Assembly: GCA_002794775.1 (NCBI GenBank)
Contig: NBAY01000015.1
Location: forward strand, 248,001 to 312,000
Origin: Porodaedalea pini
Taxonomy: Eukaryota > Basidiomycota > Agaricomycetes > Hymenochaetales > Hymenochaetaceae
DNA: 64,000 nt
Direction of reading: 5' to 3'
Each line of letters starts with the position of its first letter. Position 1 is the first letter of the stretch. The notes beneath the pieces are model-generated. The model did no database searches. It worked only from the letters and a program-made list of their open reading frames with translations, and was not told the DNA's origin. A program made the translations under genes and the position numbers. Shown here in pieces: positions 11,616-22,195 of this stretch.

Positions 11616-14420
11616 AAGAAATTGGAAAAAAAAAGAGCTTGATCCATCTCGTGGTCAGAGTAAAACCAGCTGGTGAGTCAATCCTGTCATTCAGATGCAC
11701 AAAAGAGGCTAAACCATCTCGTAGCTGCAGCACGGCTGCGTGGTGAGTTACCAGCTATCTTCTGCGGAGTTGGGGTTATTGACCTGATTAATCTGTGCAG
11801 TTCAGGCAAACGGACAGGCATTTGTCGCTGACCGCATCAAAAACGAGACTGAAATGCAAGAGCTGGTTAACGAGTTCTTGGAAAGTCACAATGCGAGGCT
11901 TAGGGCTTATCTCGCTGGTCAGCCATGGACGGATTTCTGGGAAGCGCAATCACCTGTCGATGATGAAATTGCACATTTCATCAAAGACCTCAAAATCCCC
12001 AAAATAAATGGGAAGCCCGTGCTTCTTCTGCATGACTTGGGGAAAAATTTAGTTGATAAAACTGTTGTTGAACGCATATTCAACGGAAGAAGTCGGTGAG
12101 TTATTCAACTGAATGCTTTAAAGCTTATTCATCTATGTCGGTCAGAGTACTTGTCAATACCTCGGGATCCGGCAAGACTCGATTGTTACTTGAAGGCTTG
12201 AGTAGACACTGGGGGTTTTACTTCACAGCTACTTTCAAGGCCCCACTGACCTTGTTGGGTCCAAGGATATCTCTTCTCTCGTGTCCGAAGAGAAAATAAC
12301 CCCGACTTTATCCATTCCCTGAAGTTCTGGACGAAAGGCTGGTGGACTCCGCCTATAATCGTAACCACGCAATTGCGGTACGTCGCATGGACGAGGTCGT
12401 TAATGCTCGCGTGCTCGTGTTTGAATACTTCTTGAGGATGATCGGAGAAATGTTCTCCTTGCAGTGTGCCAATGACTTCAAGATGCATTGGCTCTTTCTT
12501 CAACTGCGTCCTTCCGATATCCTCGGTAGCGACGTGTTTGCAGATCTAACTGGTATGCTGGAGGATGCTCCTGACAGCTACCTGATGTGGTCAAAGAGAG
12601 GGCTTGGAGCGCGCTTCTTCACTGCGGAGCAAGCTTCATTTGGACAACGACTTCTTCATCGTACTTGACGAGGCACAGATTCTGAGCAAAAATTTACTAC
12701 ATCATTTCGATCAGAAAAAATCGATCCAGCCGTACAACAGTCCGGTATTGAGACCAATCATCAAAGTCATTGACAGGAATGTACGTTTCCAGTCATCCTG
12801 TCAGGAACTGGCATATCCATGACGCTCGTTAACTCTGTGATCAGTTCCGCGGTCGCGAAGGAGACGAAGTTTTCGCAAGCAACGCGAACCGGTGGATTCG
12901 ACGATGCCGAGCGACAGGGCGATTATATACGTCGCTACATGCCTGAGCGCATTCTTGAATCGGAATCCGGACGGGCATTACTGGAACGAGCTTGGAAATG
13001 GGTGCGCGGAAGGTACGCTGTCGCATGTCTGTGCTGCGACCTATGTTAAAGCATCCTCCAGGCATCGCTTTACTGCAGCACTTCTGGATCAACTGTTATT
13101 GTCCTCATTCCAAGTGCCGCACAGGACTTTAACTGCATACGTCAAGGAAGTCAGCGGATTCACCCCATCGGATGTTCCAGACTTTGTCATTGAAGATACA
13201 CCTGGCGTTACTGAACTTCCCAGGACATTAAGCCGCTGCCGCGCATCTTCGATAAAATCATGGACTGTGCGTTCAATGTCTCCTCCGACCTTTATTTCAC
13301 AGCTCATCGTTTCCTATTAGCCCAAAACGGTTTGCTACGTTCTCCAGGTCATTGTACACTGGGCCATGTACCATGAAGCCGCGTCTTAGGTGATGATGAA
13401 AAAGATAGTGAAAAAAGGCTTTGCCCGCTTTCGTGATGATAAGGGCAAGGAATTTACTATCGACGAACCCATCGCCCTTCTCGCCGCCGTGGTGGATTTC
13501 AAAAATAATCAATTTTCGCTGGGGAACATCAAGAATAGCCTCCGCGCCAGCAGTAATCCAGGTTCAGATTTCAACAACTCATCGGATATTACCTCGCTTC
13601 TGCATTCGGCAAAGGCCTACGACTGTACGAAATCTTCGATTTCGGGGCTACCGTTCCGGAATGGGCCAAACAGGAGGTTGATTTGGTTTCTGTCTCCTGG
13701 GAGGATGATCGAAGTGAAAGTGTTTTCTTATGACCATCTTGGTGACAGGGTGGCACGTTGTGCATTGGAAAGAAGTGCCAAGCTTTCGAAGCGACACAGG
13801 ATTGGATTAAAAACCCATCGACAGTACTGTGCTTCCCCGATGATAACATGGGACCCGACATTCTGCTGTTCATCCGATTAGCAGTCTGGTCGGATCCTAG
13901 TCGTGGTTGTTCAAGTCAAGTGGAACATTGCTGAGAATTTCACGATAGGGGACCAAGCTAAAGCGATATCGTCGCTCGACCCGCACACTTTTTGGAACAG
14001 TCCGGTATGCAATGGAACATAGCCATGACATTGACGTCACTGACTACTCTGGCTCGTAGAAATGAAAAATGAGAAGTACGGTCGCGGTCGAGAGTCCTTT
14101 ATGGCCATGATGAAAAAGGTGAACGAGACGAAAAGAGATACGACATCGTCAATTCGGAGGATATCAAAGAGGATGCCGACATGAAGGCATGGTTCAAAAC
14201 CGAGGACCCTTTATTGAAGGTTCTTGTATCGTATCCAGCTCGCCCTGGCGAACGAATACACGAGCCACACGTCTTTTTGAACATGGAGCAGTGTCTGCGC
14301 ACTATAGACCAAGAAGACATTTTACAGGCGGTCGTAAAAGGCTTCAAGGATAGGTGCACCGGTCCCGGGCAAGGGGATGTGCCCGAGCCACCGAGGAAGA
14401 AGCACCGATCTCGAAGATGA
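11232..14420 (+). pseudogene. Crinkler-family P-loop NTPase, multiply frameshifted
   Basis: This resembles the large agaricomycete 'Crinkler' NTPase family, proteins of the CRN/RHS effector-like class. The N-terminal ubiquitin-like header starts at ATG 11232 (NYYIAD...) and, after a 52-nt intron (11393-11444), ends with KVQALKLSDTVDEVFG. A linker (QPWTDFWEAQSP...) leads to the Walker A motif NTSGSGKTRLLLEG at about 12160, followed by a Walker B-like FIVLDEAQ near 12660. Conserved C-terminal blocks include YMPERIL, RFTAALLDQLL, GKEFTIDEPIALLAA and KVLVSYPARPGER. The protein ends in a basic PRKKHRSRR tail. At least five changes of frame (near 12240, 12310, 12610, 12790, 13230 and 13615) break the chain, so no full product can be made. 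A 32-A tract sits after the header. Confidence 0.78.
11582..11613 (+). repeat. Poly(A) tract of 32 bases
   Basis: An uninterrupted run of 32 A, followed by further A-rich sequence, lies just downstream of the Crinkler header. It could be a slippage-expanded tract or a retroposed tail, but no processed copy ends here. Its length may be unreliable in the assembly. Confidence 0.8.
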
Positions 14421-14883
14421 CCTTCGTAAATCCTAGGGTTTTGCGTACCGTATGCGGTTGTGCGCGTAATATACAAACTTGTCATGGCTGAGGCGTACAT
14501 CATGGACCTGTAACTTCCTTTCTAAGGTAGAGGAAACATAGAATCCAGAGCAATCCGATTGAGTAGATAAGAGAGGAATATGAACATGCCAACAAGTGAT
14601 TTCGGTGATGAGGGTATCTGCCCAGAGCAAGGAGTGACTAAACATGGGAGCGGGGTAAAAGAAAGAAAGAAAGAAAAAGAAAAAGGGCAGGAATCCGAAC
14701 TTAAATATATTCCAAGATTCCCAAGTCCGAACCGACAGCATTTACAACATACAGCACCTGCTGTGGCCTCACAAAGAGACCTCAATACTCCACGTTCGAC
14801 ACGTCCAACACTGATCGCGACGTGCTACAGAAACACTTCTTGTGGTCAACGCTGAGCTGCTCCCCCTCACACTTCGCACCCTT
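14421..14883. other. Intergenic, purine-rich tract, no gene
   Basis: The region lies between the end of the Crinkler remnant and the CAP-Gly fragment, which converge. It contains a GAAA-rich purine tract near 14660-14690. No coding sequence is recognised. Confidence 0.5.
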
Positions 14884-15435
14884 CTAGCCACTAATAATGC
14901 TAGTTCCATAGTTATTCATCAAATCGCGTTGCCGGTGGGTCATGCATTTGTCGTCGCCCCATTCCGATGCCAAAGTCCCGACGTCAAAGTAGCGCACGCC
15001 ACCCCATGAGCCGTCATGCCACTGGCGGCCCTCGAGCTGATCGTCTGCCCAAGCATAGCCCACGGGCACCTTGACACCAACCCATGGCCCGCTCTCACCC
15101 TCAACCTCGCCGATATAACGGGCAAACGCACAGAACCGCTTCCGCTTTGAAGTAATGATACATGGAATGCCGATGTCCGTCTCGCCTGCAGACGCCGTCT
15201 CACCCGCAGGCACTCGATTGAGGATAATGGTGTCATTCGATTCCTTGAGCCGCAATGTAGCGAGAGTTGTATTTGATCCGTTGTCGCTCGATCGCAGAGA
15301 TCTGTCGTCTGCGATGATGGCATCCGCCCGCCCTTTCCCCTTCCCCTTCCATATAATCGTCAATGTACTGCCTGTATTGGGAGGATCATCAGGGTCGATA
15401 TTTTCCTTAGATGGCATTTTTGGCAATGGCAAAGC
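14884..15435 (-). pseudogene. CAP-Gly domain C-terminal fragment
   Basis: The open frame starts with a short linker ([16 protein letters not shown]). It continues into IGIPCIITSKRKRF, a GPWVGVKVPVG strand and the hallmark HDGSWGGVRYFD, the fungal form of the CAP-Gly signature that binds EEY/F tails of tubulin and EB1. It ends at a natural stop. The piece fits the missing end of the BTB/CAP-Gly gene whose N-part lies at 7.7-10.8 kb, although a middle segment is absent from both. Upstream it is fused to RPB1 copy 2: the RPB1 frame reads RIAESF and the sequence then changes to the CAP-Gly frame within a few bases near 15435. The domain frame is open, but no start or promoter of its own is evident. 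Confidence 0.72.
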
Positions 15436-16762
15436 TTTCCGCGATACGGCAAGCAACGTAGTTCATCGTAAGTTTCCTGTCAAGCATCATCGAGCGACCG
15501 AGCTCAAGACGAAGTAGCCATGGCGACTGAAGATGAAGACCCGACTCAATTTCCCCGTCGGAGATGACGAAGAATGCTTATCCTCCTCATTGATCGTTGT
15601 ACTTGAATCAGGATCGTAGTAGATCTCGACCACCGCTGTGACGGTACGCAGCGATGTGTACGCAAGTTCCGTTTGCACCGACTTGGTCCTTGTGTCGACA
15701 GCAGCAATTTCTGGGTCCAGGTACACGGAGTCTTGATATTCATGGCGACGTTGATGATTTCTTTAAGACGCGGCACACCGAGCGTGATGTTTTTACTCGA
15801 AACACCAGCGTAATGGAAGGTATTTAGTGTCATCTGTGTCGCCGGCTCACTGATCGACTGGGCAGCGAGTGTGCCGCACATCTCACCCGGATGAACAACT
15901 GACTGGTTGAACTTTGTCTCCACCTCGCCCAAGATCCAGTCAAACGCTTCTCTGTTGAGATGGAACTCCTCTAGGACTGGACATGCGGCAAAAGTCGCCC
16001 GAAGGTGCATGCGGAATGCAACAGAAGCGTTCTCGGCAGCCTCCTTTATTAAAAGATCCTCGCCGCGCACAACGATGAGGCGGTCTGCCAGCTGCTGCAC
16101 CTGCTCAATGATGTAAACCGGCTCCAGATCACTCGGTTTTCTGCGGTCCGTATGGAAAATCTAAATTGCGTTCTGCACGATGCGGTTCAGGTTGACAGGA
16201 AGATAGTGGGCAGCGGAATTGTCACGGCCCGGGAAAATGAATTCACGGAGCAATTTACAATCCTCATGAAGACGGTCGTATTCCTCGTCGAGTTTTTGCT
16301 AGAGCTCGAGGGATGAGTCGTCGATACCGATTTGCAAAACACCAGGAAGGAATTCACCCTTCGGGTCAGTGATGTCGACCCGATAGCGATGTTCGAACTC
16401 GCGATCATTGATACCGAACGTTTTGATCATTTGCCGTTCAATAAAAGCACCGTCCATACCATCCTCGCCATACACGAATTGGATCAGGTCACCCAGTGAG
16501 TTTCGTACAGTCCCGTCGTAGCAGATAGCCACGTCTTCGAGTGCCTTTACAAGTCGACGCTGAATGTAACCAGTCTCGCCCGTCTTGACAGCGGTATCGA
16601 TCAAACCTTCGCGACCAGCCATAGTGTGGAAAAAAAAAATCTTTTGCGGAGTTAATCCACGAAGATACGAGTTCTCAACGAAACCGCACGCCTCTGGGCT
16701 GAAGTCATCCTTCGTAAAGTAAGGTAGTGTGCGATGCCTGAAGCCAACCGGGATTCACTTCC
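15430..16762 (-). pseudogene. RPB1: RPB1 fragment, copy 2
   Basis: This second, shorter RPB1 piece overlaps copy 1. It spans [14 protein letters not shown] sequence through [20 protein letters not shown], the [13 protein letters not shown] segment that copy 1 lost, [27 protein letters not shown], and on to [17 protein letters not shown], further than copy 1 reaches. Stop codons occur near 16300 (copy 1 has CGG) and 16160 (copy 1 has CAG). A deletion near 15725 removes LTVYL and shifts the frame, and a T-run at about 16630 disturbs the join to the upstream block. It begins immediately after PRP8 sequence at about 16762, close to the position where copy 1 has a one-base frame break, and ends in the CAP-Gly fragment. 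Copies 1 and 2 are clearly diverged from each other. Confidence 0.88.
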
Positions 16763-19303
16763 CTTCAACGGCTAGCATCTCTCGTTGTTAAACTCAATAA
16801 CGTTGTTGTTTATTGGATCTGGATTCGCGTTGAGGTAACGTTGTATAAGGTCGCGTGTTTCCTCGGCGGTGAAGCTGAATAAAATATGCAAACGATCAAC
16901 GTAACGAGAATAGAGACGGACTGGATGGCGTGTCTCGGTCGCAGAATCACGGTACTGCAGGGAATTGTTGGGCAGTTGTGGGGGACCCGCCACTTCACTT
17001 GCGCGATACAAGCCGAGGATGAGAAGATCGAGGACAAGACCATAGTATTGGAAGACAAAGGTAGAGAACTGCAGACCGCGGATCATCCCGTGTGTGTTCG
17101 TATGTGCCATATCTTTGTAGGTGAGAACACGGTTATTATTCGCTGTGATATAGTCCCGCAAGATTATGGTCGAGAATAAGACGAAGCAGATGGTTGAGAA
17201 GGGTCAGGTCAATCTTTTCGTATACTTTCGACAGCACGGTCTCCATCATCACTACGCATTCGCCCTCGCTCGTATCCCAGATGTCCGCCAAGTTACTGAT
17301 ACCCTGGCACCACTTGTACACCAGATGGGGAGGAGGTTAAGTGTCCGCAGTCTTGATCCACGCCGGGAATAACCCGCGCCTGTCAGCCTCAAAGAATAAG
17401 AACTGGTCAAGATATGTGTCTGTAATCTTCTCAACGGGTTCGATGTTGTAGCAAGGAATGAGTTTGCCATATGTGTCGAAGAACTCGATGCCTGCCTCTT
17501 TAAGGCTCGCTGAGTGAGCAAGAGACGCTTGATCCTAGACAGACCTGCACGCGAATCAATTAGCTACACCCTACGACCAATTAGAAAAAGAACATACCTT
17601 CGTGTGGATTGTCATACGCCTGCTCAATGAGAGCAGGCTCCTCACGCTGAGATTTGTTAAGACGACCTTTGACGCTGTACGCGTCATGCTTGTACGAAAG
17701 GGAACTGTATGGAAACATCAGTGAGAGCTATTGAAAGACGTAGTTAATTGGATCTTACGGGAATGGGATGGGAGCAAATTTCCGACTCTCAAGCCAGTGG
17801 ACCGACGATGTGTAGATTGCAACGGCCTCCTCAGCACTAATGTAAGGACTATCTTTGAGGTAAGCATGCTGACACTCCTGCTCAGCTTTCAAGTACAGTC
17901 GAGTAAGACGCCCTAAGTTCTTCTTGACCACAGCCTTGTCGACAGTCGCACCGCGCCTGATACGCTCGCGATTGTAGTGCGCAACCGAGCACCACCAGTC
18001 CGCCTTGCTCTTGATGTACCGCAGGATGACGTTCTCGATTGCAGTCGGCATGCCCGGGACCTTTCAAGGAGCTGTAGAATAAGGCTTAGTACACAAAGTC
18101 CAGATTCAACCAAACGACGTACCGTCTGCCTTCCAGCAGCGCCACGCTTCCGACAAGTCCTGCAAGATAGTCTTTGCCTAGTTCTGCTTGATTGACTCCG
18201 GTATCATATCAAGTATATCGTGCATCACGTCAGCGCGTAATCCCAAGTCATAGTGCGATTCGACACGCTGCTTCGTGACCGGCTTTGCGATGCCCTTGCT
18301 GCTCAGACCCTCGAACTGACGCGCAAGCAAGTTTCCGAGCCAGTGCTCAAGCAGTGGTACAATTCCACGCATGAAGAAGAGCCACACTCGCCAACCTGGA
18401 GCCCCAGACCCCACAGTCTGGGCCCTTACCAATAGGTCCCGTATTGAAGCGATAATAGATCAGATGCTTGAGATCTTTGCACGTCCGGACCTGACGCATA
18501 AGTTTGTACTTGTAACGGTACATGCCGGTGAGCGCGCCGATATGTGCGAAGATATACTGCAATGCATCCACCAGTTGGAAGGCATCCACATTGCTAAGCC
18601 AGAATTGGACGTGCGCATCGACGACGAGCTTCGTGAGACGACGAAGTTCACGGCACAAATGGAATGCATTTCCAAAGCGAGACTTGTTGCGTTCCTTCGT
18701 CGTGAGCGTCTTTACCGGCTTCAGATTCATGTTGTAATCGAGATGAGGGTGATTCAAGTTCTAGAGGGATTGGAAGTCAGAATGATATAACGCAGCTTTT
18801 CCCAAGGATCATACCTTGCGACGGACGAGCAAGTTCAGCATGTTGTATCCTTGCCTGCACACTTGCAAACCAGCCTCCATCCAGTCCAGCTTTGTGGTCT
18901 GGAAAAACTTCGTCGCCTTCAACTGACGGAACAGGTTTTTTTTCGTCATCGGCTTCTCCGGCCTCGTCTTCACCTCGTTGAGAACAAAGCACTTGAGTAG
19001 CTTCTGGTACGACATGCGAACCTTTACAGGCTGGTTCGGTGGGCAGTACTCCAAATACCAATTCTTCACAGACGGTACATCTTGCGCGCGGCGCATGCGT
19101 CCCAAGCGGCGACTGTAAGGCGCCGGCGCCCACCATAATGCAATACCGTCCGCAGTGCTCTCGTTCTCCAAATCCTCATCCGAGAGAAATGGCTGAACCC
19201 CATCTGGTAGCTCGAATTCATCCTCGTCCGCGCCGTTGGGTCCGAAGATTTCGTCCTCGTGAGAAATGAGGTGCATTCTTTGGTTGGAAATCATGAGAGG
19301 AGA
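16763..19303 (-). pseudogene. PRP8: PRP8 N-terminal half, broken
   Basis: PRP8 is the central spliceosome scaffold. Conserved blocks run in order. They begin with [11 protein letters not shown] and [22 protein letters not shown] at about 19270-19030, then [21 protein letters not shown] and [18 protein letters not shown] at about 18750. Next come [26 protein letters not shown] and [20 protein letters not shown], then [33 protein letters not shown] and finally [20 protein letters not shown]. Several short introns are retained. A TAA replaces the expected GAA in ADTEPPP (about 17340) and TAG replaces TGG at the 3' end (about 16769). Frame breaks occur near 18430 and 17400. The N-terminal 150 or so residues and the whole C-terminal half (RNase H-like, Jab1/MPN) are absent. 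It is fused to eIF4G upstream and to RPB1 downstream. Confidence 0.88.
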
Positions 19304-22005
19304 CAGGGTTACTCCAGCCGCCTCGTCCGTCGCCTTCTCGAACACAGGCCGGATGACCTGAATGGCGCACGCCCATTCTTCTCGCTCTCACTCTTGTTTG
19401 CCCACACAATGATCTAATTTAAGATGGACTCAAACTTCTCCATAGTGAGCTTGTTGAGCAGCGAACGGACCTTCTTGTCCACGATCTCAGGTGAGTCTGC
19501 GTCATTCGAGGCCCCACGCCTGGACGTGGCTCCCGCGACCCAGCGGTTCGCAGACTGCTCTAGCGGCGCGACATGTTCGACGGAGGAAGCAGCATTCGCG
19601 TTGAACTGATTGGCAGAAGCTGATACGGTTCGACTCGTTGCGTGTTGAGTCGCCACATTTGCTACGCATACGCTTGTTGCCCAAAGCGCCCGCACCATCC
19701 TGACTGGAAGAGCAAATCATAGGCGATGGGCGCCTGCCTGCAAATGGAAGGCCACTGGGCCCACCGCTCATCGACGTCGAGCGCATGAAGCGCTCTTCAC
19801 TTGACAGTTTGTTCGGTGCAGATATGTTGCCCTGAACCAGATTTGCCACCGAAGCCGTTCGAAGCACCGAGGCCAAGCCCAATTGATGCTTGCCTTGAAG
19901 CAGTGGAAGATGGCCGGCCCATACTACCAGATACGCCTCAGCGTCCAGAGCCACCCCGTCCCATAGAGTGCGGTTGGTCGGATGGGTCAAAACCGATAGC
20001 CTCAAGGGGAGGGAGATTGTCCGGCTTTTCGTTGCACACGGACATGAATTGGAGAAGGAATCCTCGGTCGTAGCTAATCACAGAAATATAGCGTTAGCTT
20101 ATTAGTCACGGAAAGAAAGCGAGACAATAAACACGAACCGGAACTTGCCATCCTTCGCGTTCGTGTTAAGCTCTGGCTCGGGACTCTTGATGCCTTCCAG
20201 ACACTGGACCTGGTAAACATCTTGGATGTGGCGGGCGGTAGCAAGGGCGGATGGGAGAGGTTGAGGGATAGATTTATGAGTTGAGGAGAGGTCGTCTCTT
20301 GGATGTTTCAGGCGACGTAGAAAGTGGGAGGTCGGATACAGTTGAGGACACTTCAGCCTCTTTCTTCGACTTGATCACGAGTGCAACAGGCTTTGACTTC
20401 TCAGCCTCCACCTTCACCTCTGCTTTAGCTTTGGCCTCTGCTTCTGCCTTCTGTAACCGTTGCTTTTCCTCCGCTTCCTTGCGCTGACGCTCTTCCTCTT
20501 CTTTCACCTTTTGTACCTGCTCCCCGTAATTCGCTTCAACCTTGCTTCTTCCGTCTCCAGCCAAACTGCTGCACGTCGTCCATTCATGTCAGACGCAGGA
20601 GTGGAAGGCGTCGACGGCGTACCACCCTGCTTTCGAAGCCCGTTCGGATCAAGCTCATGGCCTGAAGCGTCCCTGATTTGATCCTGTTTTGACGCTGCGA
20701 CTGCGTCGGCGCACCCTGGCCAGGGACGAATGCGTTCGCATCGGTGTTCAAAGCGCACTCGCGCTTGTCCCTGGTGCCTGCAGCGGAGGTGGCGGTTGGC
20801 GGGGTGAGGAAACGGGAAGACCACGGGAATGTACGAGCGCCGTCTGCGGCGGCCCGTTCATACTGGGCGACCCCTGATGGGGATGTTGGGGTGCATGCAT
20901 GTACCAGCCTTGTGGTGGATAATGCATATAGTGCTCCGCACTGGGGACACCTTGCATCGGCATACCGGGCATGTAGAGGAACTGCGATATAGTTAGAGCT
21001 AAACAAAATAAGAGAAAATTAAATTTAACTTACATAGTAACCAGGCCAACCAGGAACAGGCTGCATCTGCGGCGGCATGCCTTGGACGGGTGCAGGCTGC
21101 CGTTGGTGCTGGTGCTGGTGCTGGTGCTGGTGCTGCATGTGCGGTTGATTCTGCGGGAGTGCAAGGCGAGGCAAAGGCATGCTGTTTCCGTTTGCACCAG
21201 GCGGTTCGTTGTTGACGGATGGTATATTTGCCGCGCTGGAAAGACGGTGAGCGAAGGCCATTCCCAACGCCTTGACTTCGCAAAGCTGCGGGTACAAAGG
21301 GTTGCCGGTACGGCTGCGGAGGTTGTTGATGTGGGTGGGCGTGAGGATGAAGACCGCGGGGACAGCTGGTCCGGGAGCATTTTGGGATTGTGCGGGCAGC
21401 ACAGCGGGAGATAAGGTGTTCGAGCGCGTTGGCGGCAAAGCCATGCTCTCTGGGAGGAAGTATTTACAGGTGAAGAGATTTTTGCGTTGCTTCCACCGCC
21501 ACGGGAGAACACAGAGACATCGACCTTAGGCTTGAGCGGCACTGTGGCAGGCATCGTGTTCGCCATTGATGCTGCAGAAGACGACGATGCAGCAGATGAG
21601 ATGGAAGATACGGATGCCAGAAACGGCTTTGCTGTCGTTGGCATGCTGCTTTGCAATGCTTCAATGGAACCGAACGACTGTACAGGCCGCAACTCCGATT
21701 TAGCAAGAGGCGGGGCAGGCGCCGGCGAGGAGGACGGGGCAGTCGTTTTATCGTTCATGGAACCATTTACCGTACCAAAACTAATCGGATTTGCTGCGAA
21801 TTCGCGTTAGACAGGAGAGATGGGGAATGCATGACGTATCCGTCTTGGAAGGCGGAACCTTGGCCCGCTCGCAGTCCTGACACCGACTGCATCCTTGAAA
21901 CCTCCTAGTTGTGAAGACCGTCTCGAATGCGACTGCGTCTGAGCCTGTGGAGCGGCAGGAGCTGGAAACTGAGAGCGAGGTGAAGACACTGTGGATGTGG
22001 CTTGA
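19304..22005 (-). pseudogene. eIF4G N-terminal half fused to PRP8
   Basis: eIF4G is the scaffold of the cap-binding complex. The minus strand shows an SRRSSQLGGFKDAV start region near 21940. A Pro/Gln/Ser-rich segment with GNPLYPQLCEVKALG follows, with a GCTGGT-type microsatellite (about 21105-21140) encoding a Gln-His run. Next come a PPQGWYMHAPQ segment and a Lys/Glu/Ala-rich charged helix (about 20520-20380). An eIF4E-binding motif of the Y-x4-L-L type (YDRGFLL) is at 20072-20052, followed by APLEQSANRWVAG leading into the MIF4G domain. The MIF4G domain is cut after FEKATDEAA at about 19304, where PRP8 begins. Retained introns (near 20100 and 21000) and frame breaks near 19610, 20570 and 21440 indicate a genomic, decayed copy. 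Related eIF4G pieces sit in the TIR elements at 48.7 and 55.1 kb. Confidence 0.78.
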
Positions 22006-22098
22006 GGAGGGCCCTTGGCCTAAGCAGACTTATGAGGGAGTGAAGCGAGTACTATAGCATCTGTCTAATTGTGCACCCCCACCGAGAGGCTCGGCATC

Positions 22099-22131
22099 GC
22101 ATGCCGCGACTCGTGGGAAGTCGCGGCATGC
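22099..22131. promoter_or_regulatory. 13-bp perfect GC-rich inverted repeat
   Basis: Arms of 13 bp (GCATGCCGCGACT and its complement) flank a 7-base loop CGTGGGA. The palindrome lies about 65 bp upstream of the kinase-like gene start, between it and the eIF4G relic. It could be a transcription-factor site or a hairpin. No family consensus is recognised. Confidence 0.4.
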
Positions 22132-22195
22132 ACTTGAGGATTGCCCACCCCACTACAAGGACGACAGGACCGCCGAGTCGCTCACGCTTTCCATC

